From Asparagopsis taxiformis (lineage: Eukaryota > Rhodophyta > Florideophyceae > Bonnemaisoniales > Bonnemaisoniaceae), in NCBI GenBank assembly GCA_030407315.1, contig JALQPE010003095.1:1-45771 (forward strand): 45,771 bases of DNA. Reading direction: 5' to 3'. The notes below the pieces were generated by a model, which ran no database searches, was not told the DNA's origin, and was given only the letters and a program-made list of their open reading frames with translations. The position numbers were made by a program, and so were the translations under genes. The first letter of the stretch is position 1, and every line of letters begins with the position of its first letter. Of this stretch, positions 31,984 to 41,705 are shown in pieces.

Positions 31984-34900
31984 ATGGCTCAACAATCCCC
32001 CAACGCTTTCGACCGCCAGGTGCGCTCTGCCAGCCGCCGTGACAACGATTCTCCCACTCCTTCTCCCTCTCCTTCTCCCTCTCCTTCTCCTTCTCTGGCC
32101 CCCCCTGTCCCCATGGACGTTTGCGAAGCTGCTGCAGCGCTGACCCAGCTCAGCCCAGCACCTAAGCCCGTCCCCTCCCCCCCTTCCGCTTCCGATCCCG
32201 CGGTTGTCCCGACAATCGACGCTGGCGTTCCCGCAACTCCGCTTCCGGCTCAATCTGCCGAAGCGGCGCCAGCCGTCGAGGGATCTGGTGCTCCTCTGCC
32301 CAGCTCGCCTGCTCCGGACATGATCATCGCGTCCGGCAGCGACTTGGCAGAGGATGCGGAGAAGGTCGATGATCACAACGCTCGTGACATCGTACCGAAC
32401 AAGCCTCTCCGCAGCACCAGGCTGGCCTACCCTGGCACAGTGCCCATCCCGGTGGATGTGGACTACGACATAAGTCCGGAGAGCTGCCGAAACATTCCAG
32501 TCTTCATTTCCCCCCTGGATGTTTCTCCTCCGGCAGTCGTGTCCAGGGTGGTCAGGCCGCATCGCGTTGATGAGTTGAAGAAAACGTTTCTCACTCAGGG
32601 ATTTTCCGTGATTGCTTCACGCGTGTCCGTCTGCGAGGTGATTGATTCCAATGCAAAAGTACGACTGCAATATGTCGATGGATCTCACCGAGTGACCGCG
32701 TTGAAGGCCATTCTCGAGTCGGCTGGACCTGCTCCTGCGAAGGACAGTCCAGAGTGGGAGGAGTTTGTCAAGTCTGACATCTACCGTCGCTTTGGAACTA
32801 TTCCAGTCGACTTTCTCCTCCCACCGACTCGGCTTGGCCGGGATGTCTTCTGCTCCGAAGAAGTACTCCCGCTTTCACGGCTGATGAACTTCCACACCCA
32901 CAATGTCAGCGAGGTAACAGTTGCTGACAATGTGTGCTCTGTGATGGAGTTCATCAATATCCACCGCCTGGGAAAGAAGAAGATCGAGCCGACCGTTCAA
33001 TACATAAAAGAACGGAAAGCGCTGAGCTGGATTCGTCCGAGACAGCTCATGCGCTACGTCTCGATCGCGCGAGGGTTCAAGACCATTGAAAGCCCTGCTT
33101 TCAAGTACTGGTCGAGCATCCCGAACAGGCCGGAGTTCGTGCAGTTCTCTTCGACCGAGGATCTGGCTGGGTTGTACGGTGAACTTGTTGTTCAATGGGT
33201 CGTTCAGGAGTGCTCCGGATGTGCAGAAGTGTTTCATCCTGGAGATGACGGCGCGCTACACTTGTAGCCGTCGGTCGGCCGGGCTGAAACCGTACTCGGT
33301 TGGTACCATTGGGCAGGAATGGATTGCTGGTTTGTTGGAAATCTTCGGGTACGTGAAGGAGGTGGCCGAGTACTGGAACGTGTCGGATGTGTTGAGGATG
33401 CTGGATGGGTCAATTCCCAGCCGGGGTGACCCGAGCAAGAGCTTCGACATTCGCTCGCGCGTTGTCGAAGTTCTTGCTCAGATGGTCCCCAAGAAGGGGT
33501 GCTGGGCAGACTTCCGTCCCAAGGAAGGCCCCCCCGATGGTTACAGTTACGAAAATATTTTTCCCCGTAAGAAGTCTGTCTTCGGGAAGGACGCCAGGAA
33601 AATGCTCCTGCGCGTCACTGGGTACCGCGACATGCAAATGCGGAAACGCTTTCACGCGATGTACCCAGACATCCCACATGCTGCGCTCCCAGCCACATGT
33701 GGTGATGATGCCCCCATCCCTTCCTCTTCCAATTCCTTGCCCATCCCTTCATCCTCCATTCCTTTGCCCCCACCACCTCAACTGGAATCTTCCAGCAATT
33801 CCGAGGTTGCCCCTGTTCCTGTCTCTACCCCTGCCGTGTCTGCATCCTCCCCTGCGGTGACCCCGGTCAAGCCGACTGCGCGTGGTCCCCAGGATGGCAG
33901 CGAACGCTCTGGTCCAGTTTCCCACGCCGGGACTGGTACCCCCAACCGTCCTGTCCAAGCCGCGCAGGAGCAGGTCTCACCGGCTTCGCAGCCTGAGCCT
34001 GCGACTCCGGCTGCCGAGCAGCACCCTGCTGCTCCGGCCCCCGCTGTCGAAGCTTCCCGTTCTGCATCTGCTAGCAGTTCGGGAAGCTCCAGCGATGACA
34101 GCTTCGTCCCTTCACCATCCGGTGGGGTTGGACAGAAGACGGTTGCGAGGATTTCGACGGAGGGCCCTACTCCCGAGAATGTGGTCGAGGGCAGCAGTGC
34201 GAAGGGCGGTGCAGATCCTGACGAAGATGTCATTGAAGTCAGTGATTCTGCACCGCCCGGAGTGGAAACTTCTGGGAGGAAAGTGATGCCCAGAAGGAGT
34301 ACCCGCCTGCAAGCGAGTCGTTCCGGTCGTGGTGGAACGGCGGGTGGTGCTGTGGAGGTCGTCGAGCTGGAGAGCGCCCCCGAGGATGCGGGTGAAAACT
34401 CCATCCTCGGGAAGCGTAACTTGGAAGCCGCTTCTGCGACGCCCGAGCCTTCTACCAAAAAGAGAAGGCTCGGTGAGACTTCATCAAAGTCGTCGTCAAA
34501 GAAATCCAAGTCGGCTTCCCGAGGTCGCTCTCGGGAGCCGGTTCTCCAGTTCGACGACGCCCAGGAGAATCCCATTCCCGACAGCATCGTCGATGAGAAT
34601 GTGGCCGCCGTTCTCCCCAGCGCAATTGCGTCTGGCAGCCGGATGAAGTACTATATGGAAAGTACGACGGTGGAGACGGTTCGGGCGGAAATGAGGGCGG
34701 CAGCATTCCAGGCAGCTGCATCGCCGGGTGCTGAGGATACGGTGGTGGACAGGTACTTTGCGGTGAAGAAGGCATTGTTGGAAAACTTGGGGGTTATTGT
34801 TATGGAAGGCCTGTTGGCATCGTCCACGGCTGGTAATGCGACGCATGAGTTGTTCGGTCACTTCGCTAGGCAGTTCCCGCTGGTTGAGGAGGTTGAAAAA

Positions 34901-35632
34901 CCCTCCCAGCAGTCTGATTCTAACGATGACGACAGGGAGCCACAGGACGAGCCGCCAGCTTTCGCAAAGCCCGGCTTCGATCCTTCGCCGTGGCAGTTCA
35001 TCCACAACGTGGGTGATGCGAAGGACCGCATCGATGGTGGTCGTGGGCGCCTCTCTCTGCCGCGGCGTGAGTTGTGCGACAAGTTGGAGGAGGGGAATTT
35101 GGAGATGTATAAGAACAAGTTGGTGGCAGAGCTTGCTCTTGGTGTTTGTGCGGAGTTCTTGAAGTTGGGAATGGAGGGTGAGGATCCTGTCTTCTTCCCG
35201 AAGACAGGATTGCGGCTGCTTCTTACAGCAGATGGGGCTGCGGACCAGGATGGGCACACGGACTTCAAGGTAGCGACGAATAGTGTTGGAAGTCCTACCA
35301 CGTCTCCATCATATTTCATGATGTCGAGCGGAGCCGATGGGTTCTCTATAGTAGTTGCCCCTTATAGTCATGTATGCCTGGCCAGTCCGGGCGCCGATAT
35401 GTGGAAGGTTCCCCCTCTCATCTTTTGGGTGCCACCCTATTCCGTATTGGTTGGTCGCGGTGACCTTTACCATTACGGGGTCGGCTTCAGCCGAGGAGAT
35501 CTTCCTGCAGGCGAGAAGTTAGTCTATGGCCTGCCCACGCGCGGCCACATCTACTTGAAGACGGAGAAGGACGTCCTCACGGACCACATCCACACCGTCG
35601 AATATTACAAGTACGATAGGAGCAATAGATAG
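31984..35632 (+). CDS. ParB-like domain / 2OG-Fe(II) oxygenase-like fusion protein, copy 2, with a frameshift
   Basis: It starts at ATG 31984 (AAAGCAATGG context). A Ser/Pro repeat (SPSPSPSPSPSP) sits near residue 25. The ParB-like domain has SRVVRPHRVDELKKTFLTQG and YVDGSHRVTALKAI (DGSHR at 232-236), then THNVSEVTVADNVCSVMEF as in copy 1. The frame changes by one base between about 33175 and 33185: copy 1 has YGCVLDLVNNAIFRN where copy 2 passes from DLAGLYG in one frame to VNLLFNGSFRS in the next. The rest runs open to 35632 with a long low-complexity linker, basic patches and the oxygenase pattern GHTDFKV (His and Asp codons at 35255 and 35261), SPSYFMMSSGADGF, VPPYSVLVGRGDLYHYGVGF and TRGHIYLKT. 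No GT-AG intron of suitable phase fits, so this is a mutation, a sequence error or, less likely, programmed frameshifting. Confidence 0.7.
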
Positions 35633-36136
35633 CATATCAGAAGTATTAAAACCTATACTACTGTTCCCTGCTATAAAGTTCTGTCTTTCTCATCTCAACA
35701 TTGTTACCTTAGCCCATTTTTCAGTTCTCATCTATACATCTGTCCTTCATCTCATAGTTTAGTGCTACTCAGCAGATTGCTTGCTACTTTTTAATATTAG
35801 TCTACAACGTTATATGATTTTACTAGCTAGGCCGTAGGGGGAGACTAGTTTCAACCCTTGACAACGCGCAGATTTCGACTACGAGAGCCGTCACTGTGAT
35901 AAATTATTTGTAGAATTTTCGTCTATCTTCCCACCTACACTAGGCTACCTATATATATACAGGGTATAACCTGAACAGAGACCACGTGAGGTAAAATACT
36001 CCTGAGAGCTGCTCACAGCCGTACAGACCTTTGCTGAGCAATTTACCCGACTTCAAACTTCGCTTCTTACCTTTACCAGGATGAGAGAAGGACGAAACTC
36101 CCTGCTGCTTACAGCCGAAGCCGTTTACCAGGGTTC

Positions 36137-36427
36137 CTTACAGCAAAGTCATCGTAACGATGACTTTGCTGTAAGGAACCGTTTCCTTGCAGTGGCCGAA
36201 GAATTTTTTACCGGGTAAAAAATCAGCAAGAAATTTTACCGGGTAAAAAATTGTGGCCGCTGTAATGTTTTGCTTTCTTACAGCAAAGTCATCGTTACGA
36301 TGACTTTGCTGTAAGAAAACGTTTCATTACAGCGGCCACAATTTTTTTACCCGGTAAAGAAATCATGGCTGCTGTAATGATTTGTTTTCTTACAGCAAAG
36401 TCATCGTAACGATGACTTTGCTGTCAG
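36137..36427. repeat. palindrome array 4 (3 copies)
   Basis: Copies start at 36137, 36277 and 36389, spaced 140 and 112 bp. The array is entered through CTTACAGCCGAAGCCGTTTA and a GGACGAAACTCCCTGCTG flank and left through GTCAGCACCCCG. Confidence 0.95.
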
Positions 36428-36910
36428 CACCCCGCCGGAACTGCCAAAGCTGTAAGCAGTCTGGCTTCACCCTCTCCCCCATTTCTCTACTCCGCCTTCA
36501 GCATCCCAGCCTCTCTGGTGACGACTGACGCCTTTCGTTTCCCCCCTCACGCCCCCTCTCGCAATGAAATACTCGTCTATTACCACGATAGGCTACTCGT
36601 ACTGCCGCCTTAATTTTCCTCTACACACACCCTCCCATCCGTCTCTTCCGTACTACGATCTTAGGCTATCCTACCTTACGATTATAGTTGTATAGTGAGT
36701 AGCTAGAGTCCTACTTATTGACGACTATAGTGCACCGGAACCGGCGCCGGTTCCCGCCCGGGCGGGTTGAATATATATTTTATGCCGTGAGGCACAGGTA
36801 CCATATGGTCGCTGTGGCTCACGGCACAAGGAGTAGATTTTGCGACCAACAGCCGTCCAAACCATCCTCCCGTGATGTTCCCTACTTCACACTTCGCTTC
36901 TCATGTGAGA

Positions 36911-36988
36911 CAGCAGGGAGTTTCGTCCTTCTCCCATCTTGGTAAAGGTACCTTTACCAAGAAGGGAGAAGGACGAAACTCCCTGCTG
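36911..36988. repeat. 78-bp palindromic hairpin in the flank of array 5
   Basis: Two 39-bp arms beginning CAGCAGGGAGTTTCGTCCTT meet without a loop at GGTACC and differ at one base. The right arm is the same flank module found before array 4, so the hairpin looks like an inverted duplication of that module. Confidence 0.9.
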
Positions 36989-37017
36989 CTTACAGCTGAA
37001 GCCGTTTACCAGGGTTC

Positions 37018-37420
37018 CTTACAGCAAAGTCATCGTTACGATGACTTTGCTGTAAGAAAACAAATCATTACAGCAGCCACGATTTCTTTACCGGGTAAAA
37101 AAATTGTGGCCGCTGTAATGAAACGTTTTCTTACAGCAAAGTCATCGTAACGATGACTTTGCTGTAAGGAACCGTTTCCTTGCAGTGGCCAAAGAATTTT
37201 TTACCGGGTAAAAAATCAGCAAGAAATTTTACCGGGTAAAAAATTGTGGCCGCTGTAATGTTTTGCTTTCTTACAGCAAAGTCATCGTTACGATGACTTT
37301 GCTGTAAGAAAACGTTTCATTACAGCGGCCACAATTTTTTTACCCGGTAAAGAAATCATGGCTGCTGTAATGATTTGTTTTCTTACAGCAAAGTCATCGT
37401 AACGATGACTTTGCTGTCAG
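37018..37420. repeat. palindrome array 5 (4 copies)
   Basis: Copies start at 37018, 37130, 37270 and 37382, spaced 112, 140 and 112 bp. The last ends GTCAG and is followed by CATCCCCGGTAAACGG, the mirror of the entry sequence. Confidence 0.95.
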
Positions 37421-37724
37421 CATCCCCGGTAAACGGCCCGCACTGTAATGGGGTGACTGCTTCTCCTACATCGCTCTGTTACTGGTGTTCTACATGCTGC
37501 GTTGCTACACAATTTCGCACTCACATCTTTCTAGTTTCTCTCCCTTTCGTATCCATAGGTATAGCAGTTGAAAAGTGGATAGTTTGCACTCCAGGCCGCA
37601 GATGCCTTCCTGCAGTCATGTCACGATTGTTGTAGTGTAGTCTATAATATCTAGCGCTCTTGGAAGATGATGCACAGTCTATTGTCTCTGTCAATGCGTG
37701 TTTACTCAAATCTATCAAAGTAGC

Positions 37725-40700
37725 TCAGTTAGCTGGCCAATATTTTCTACCATAGTCAGCAAATATCTCCTCATCAGCTTCAACGTCTCTGGTCAGAACG
37801 ACCTTGACAGCATGGGGATTCTTGATATTCGAAGCAAAGTCCGGTTTGTCTATGGCATCGCCTTGTCGAAACTCGGCTGACTGTGTTCGACTCACCTCGG
37901 TCGCTTTCTCCGTTCCGTCAATGACCCGACAATCATTGAGGTAGCTGGTACAATTATAGACCGCTGGAACGAGCCAGACCTTCCGAACAGGTGCACCCCT
38001 CCCTATGTACGTGGTTTCCAATTCCATGTTGTAGTCCTGGAACCTCTGTCCTGTGCACCCAAATCCTTCCGGGCCGTACATCACTGATCTCTGCGGTTCC
38101 GAGTCTCGAATCTTCGCATAGAAAATCGTCCCGTTGTACCAGCCAATGACCGTCCCCTTCTTCAGTTTCTTCGCCGCGAATACGCCAAACCCACCACCTC
38201 TTACCTCCGATTGCGAAACATAGACACCGTAGAATGCGGCATCAGCAGCCAGAATCGCGTCCGGGTCTATGCTCCAAAACGAGTGCATGTCCTCGGCCGG
38301 CCACTGGTCCATAGGCACCCCGCTCAATCTGTGAAGCATAGAACCGTCCTTCTTCATTGACGCAACGAACACAAGCAGATGGTTCGGCAATGCTGTCACA
38401 GCAGGTAAACCTTCTGGTGCATCTGAGATGTGCTTCTGACGAAGCCTTGGAGCTTTTCCTGTGACCGGTACCGACTCGTCCCCAAGAATACTCTCCACCT
38501 CACGCTGCAAGATCCCCCCATATCGCCCGGCTTTCACCTCACTGACGAAAGCATGCAGTATCCACTCCTGCGATGCATCGTGGCACCTTTTTTCCTTCTC
38601 ACACCCAATGAACCGACGATACGTACCATCCCTCAACGTCATACACGCTATGGCTGTGCTGTATGTTCCCGAGAAGAAATCCATCACGATATCGTTCTGC
38701 TTCGAAAATCGTTCCAGAAGCTCACGAAGAGTGGTCAACGCCTTCTGCTCATGGCGCAGTCGGTTGTTCTGCCCATCGTATTGAGCTTCACCAGCCGACA
38801 ACCTCGGAACGTTGTCAATCGCGTTGGTGAACCCAGGGTGCCTCGATATGTCCGGATTGTGCAACCTGTAATCCACCATATCGTATGCAGCCATACCCTT
38901 CCCCCGCTTATACGCATGGATAACGAAATCGTGCATATTATGCAGTGTGCACGTTTTCGTCGATGGATTGGACGTAAAGCTGTGTGGTCGGCGAGATAGC
39001 ACGACTGGAACACTGTCCACAATCATCTTGCCAGGCTCGGCATTTCTGATTGCATCCATCCATGCCACGAGTTGGCGCACGCTGGAATAGATTAGAGCAT
39101 GACCGCCAGGCCGAAGAACTCGAACTATTTCACACGCAACACTCGCCAACTCTTCCGGCTCCAGAATATCGTACTCCGAGTTTTCTCTGCCGCCTTCCCG
39201 CCTCGTGTTGAATGGAGGATCAGTGAGCACAAGCTGAACACTGTCCTCCAACACGCCATCTTCCAGGAAACTAATTTTGTCCTCCACCTCTTTGGCTACA
39301 TCAGTGGCGTCACAATTCACAGTGTGAATGTAACGCCCCATCACAGCTTCCAGCTTGGTGACATATTCCGGCTTGGATTCCTTTCCGACGTCAACGAGCG
39401 GTGCTTCTGTAGGCGATACAGTGTCAACCTCCATAGCGTCATCCTCGGCCGCACCTTCTCTTGTTGCTGTTTCGCTAGCAACCGCCGCATTATCGTCCTC
39501 TCCACCACCGCGCTCCAGCCTAGCCTTCTTCCTCTGTGGCTCCAGACTATCCTCTTCTATATCCTCGCTGCCATTGTTTGGCACTGCTGCGGATATTTCC
39601 ATCTGCGCAGGTGCACCTTCAAGGATGCCAGGCTCGGGCGTATCCTCAAGACTGTGCAACTCATCCATGGTCAGAGGAAGCTTTCGTTGCTCTCGGGTTC
39701 GCAATAACCAAGCCTTCAGCCTCCTCTGACCATCCAGGGCATGAGACGTGTTCAACTTGGCTCGCATGAACGAGTTCAATCCGAACTTGTCAGGAGTGTC
39801 GAAAAGCAAGGCTCGAAGTCTCTGCATCAGCTGACCACGCTCGGCGAACACATTCACCTCAGTGACACATTGGCGTATCGACAGCAGGAAGGCGCTTGTC
39901 AATGATCGCAGCCTTGCATCCACAGCCACTGGAAGGTCGGCACAGAACCCGTTTTCACTGTCTACAGTTTTCGGGACAATGGTCAGGTTTTTCCGATGCT
40001 CCTCGACCGCGCAGCCATCAGACCGATTCGGGAGTGACCTGAAGCAAAGGCTCGCAGGATCGAATACCATGAACGGCCAGCACATCGATTCAACATCCTC
40101 ATACCCCAACACTCTTGCCCCGGTATCCCACGCAGCTAACACACGGTCGACAACAAATCCAAGCTGGTTGGCTTGCGCACTGGATGTTGCAATTCCAACC
40201 ATTCCACCACCACCAATGGCCCCGGATGTGGCTCTGGCCCGCCTAGATGGCGCACTGCCCATCTCCTTACTGCGAATAGCCAAGATACACTGGCACATCA
40301 TAACCATCAGCCTCCTGAACCGCTTCTGGCTAGCCTGCAAAGAATCTTGCATGTCGGATGTAGCGCCGTCTAGAAAGTACCTGCTCGAAAGCAGTTCGCG
40401 GTTCAGTGGAGAGGACAATTCTCCGCGGGGTGTCTTGCCAAACATTTCGACGGCACGAGAACTAGTCACCCCCACCTGTTTCGGAAACTCAACCATCCTC
40501 GGAGAATCACCCATCTCTGCATTGAGTCCCCATGCATGACAAAACATTTGCCACAGACGCAAATCAATCGCACTCGAATCTTCTGCTCGGTGATACGGCC
40601 GAAGCACAGCCAGGATAGACATGCATGAGCTGTACTGCGGTTTACCACTCAGGCTTGAAGCAATTTGGCCGCTTGGATCGCAGGACTTGATCCAGCCCAA

Positions 40701-41192
40701 CACATCGGCCATCCTCACAGACGAAATATGAGCGTACTTGTCCTTTCCTTTTTGGACCCAGTACTCGTCTCTGAGATCAACGGCGATCATCAGATACTCA
40801 ACAAACATCATGCGCCTTTGCAGGCCTGCAATGTCGTTGGATGTCGTCGCTCTCACACGGTCCAGCACAACAGCAGTACTGCTGTTGGTGTCCGCCACGA
40901 TAGACTCTTCTCGCATAGGAATCGTAACGCCAGGAGGAAAGACGCCCTTCTCCATTCCACGTACAATTGCCATGCAGCGGTGCGCTCCATCCAATATCTC
41001 CAGAACGCCTTCTCGAAACCTGCCAGTCACGGGATGAGCTGTGTCATAACCGCTGTTGCGAATGCTCTCCATGAGCGCTTCCACATGACTTGCATCAACA
41101 TCGCGAATCGATACGAATTTGCTGACTTGATTGGGGTCGATGAACACCCATCCGTCGTGCTTTTCACCGTGATTGTGGAACGTTCCTTCCAT
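37725..41192 (-). CDS. ParB-like / beta-class amino-DNA-methyltransferase / SET-domain fusion protein
   Basis: This is an intact 1155-aa frame; I chose ATG 41192 (GCCATGG context). The ParB-like domain (about residues 25-80) has VSIRDVDASHVEALMESI and VLEILDGAHRCMAI (DGAHR 68-72). The linker (about 550-620) is acidic and ends near EPQRKKARLE. The methyltransferase has LTDPPFNTRREGG (Asp658-Pro-Pro-Phe, motif IV), then EIVRVLRPGGHALIYSS, and further on DIVMDFFSGTYSTAIACM (residues 838-843 in motif I) with RFIGCEKE. Motif IV before motif I is the beta-class order of N6-adenine or N4-cytosine methylases. The SET domain (about 985-1155) has GGGFGVFAAKKLKKGTVIGW, SYLNDC (Cys1088, in place of NHxC) and DEEIFADYGRKYW at the extreme C-terminus. 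It would modify DNA bases and, through SET, lysines of histones or other proteins. It diverges from the gene at 41706. Confidence 0.85.
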   Translation of the reverse strand: MEGTFHNHGEKHDGWVFIDPNQVSKFVSIRDVDASHVEALMESIRNSGYDTAHPVTGRFREGVLEILDGAHRCMAIVRGMEKGVFPPGVTIPMREESIVADTNSSTAVVLDRVRATTSNDIAGLQRRMMFVEYLMIAVDLRDEYWVQKGKDKYAHISSVRMADVLGWIKSCDPSGQIASSLSGKPQYSSCMSILAVLRPYHRAEDSSAIDLRLWQMFCHAWGLNAEMGDSPRMVEFPKQVGVTSSRAVEMFGKTPRGELSSPLNRELLSSRYFLDGATSDMQDSLQASQKRFRRLMVMMCQCILAIRSKEMGSAPSRRARATSGAIGGGGMVGIATSSAQANQLGFVVDRVLAAWDTGARVLGYEDVESMCWPFMVFDPASLCFRSLPNRSDGCAVEEHRKNLTIVPKTVDSENGFCADLPVAVDARLRSLTSAFLLSIRQCVTEVNVFAERGQLMQRLRALLFDTPDKFGLNSFMRAKLNTSHALDGQRRLKAWLLRTREQRKLPLTMDELHSLEDTPEPGILEGAPAQMEISAAVPNNGSEDIEEDSLEPQRKKARLERGGGEDDNAAVASETATREGAAEDDAMEVDTVSPTEAPLVDVGKESKPEYVTKLEAVMGRYIHTVNCDATDVAKEVEDKISFLEDGVLEDSVQLVLTDPPFNTRREGGRENSEYDILEPEELASVACEIVRVLRPGGHALIYSSVRQLVAWMDAIRNAEPGKMIVDSVPVVLSRRPHSFTSNPSTKTCTLHNMHDFVIHAYKRGKGMAAYDMVDYRLHNPDISRHPGFTNAIDNVPRLSAGEAQYDGQNNRLRHEQKALTTLRELLERFSKQNDIVMDFFSGTYSTAIACMTLRDGTYRRFIGCEKEKRCHDASQEWILHAFVSEVKAGRYGGILQREVESILGDESVPVTGKAPRLRQKHISDAPEGLPAVTALPNHLLVFVASMKKDGSMLHRLSGVPMDQWPAEDMHSFWSIDPDAILAADAAFYGVYVSQSEVRGGGFGVFAAKKLKKGTVIGWYNGTIFYAKIRDSEPQRSVMYGPEGFGCTGQRFQDYNMELETTYIGRGAPVRKVWLVPAVYNCTSYLNDCRVIDGTEKATEVSRTQSAEFRQGDAIDKPDFASNIKNPHAVKVVLTRDVEADEEIFADYGRKYWPAN

Positions 41193-41705
41193 GGCGAACA
41201 AAGGTAGAGTTTTTAAGAAAGGGATAGTTGGTTGCTGCTTGACCAGGGTGGCGCAAAGCAGAAGTTGGTTGTTTAAAACAAAGTGTCAGCGAGTGGTAGC
41301 ACTTCGGTGGCTGTTTCCTTTCCACCCCTGTCCGAACCTTTACAAGATAACTACATCGACTGTTAGCTCAATAATCAATGTAATACTAAAGTAATACTCA
41401 AAATATTTTTCCATGCAATTTATTGGGCCCCGTAACATCTCTAAGCGTATCTTTGTAGTCCAATCGTATGCATCCGACATTCACTTCTAGAACGATTATT
41501 CACATCAAATTTTATGCTGCAATCAGTTCATGGCAGACATCATCCACACTGACGTGTCAATTTTGTCAATTGTCCATTCTATTTCTACACCACCTAAACA
41601 TCTCTTCTGGACCTTTCCAATCCTCCTAGTATATACTACTCTTTAGCAGAAGGTAACGGTTAGGCTTTCACTAATACAACAATTCTATCCCATAGCTATC
41701 CCAAC
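41193..41705. promoter_or_regulatory. divergent promoter region
   Basis: 513 bp separate the start codons of the ParB-methylase-SET gene (minus) and the next gene (plus). TAGTATATACTACT at 41628-41641 is a palindromic TATA-like sequence about 65-75 bp before ATG 41706. No palindrome array is present here. Confidence 0.4.

Larger units (their letters stand above)
35633..37724. other. spacer between convergent ParB genes, with arrays 4 and 5
   Basis: This is the region between the 3' ends of the copy 2 ParB-oxygenase gene and the ParB-methylase-SET gene. Apart from two palindrome arrays and a perfect-looking hairpin it is AT-rich and non-coding. Confidence 0.6.

Noticed and set aside
33179..33226. 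Intron to explain the frame change in the second ParB-oxygenase gene
   Set aside because: The possible GT-AG stretches of 29 and 48 bp are too short and do not give the right phase, while homology to copy 1 continues through them.
33778..34587. Minus-strand open frame of 269 codons
   Set aside because: It lies opposite the low-complexity linker of the ParB-oxygenase gene, whose Ser/Pro/Glu-rich codons leave the opposite strand open.
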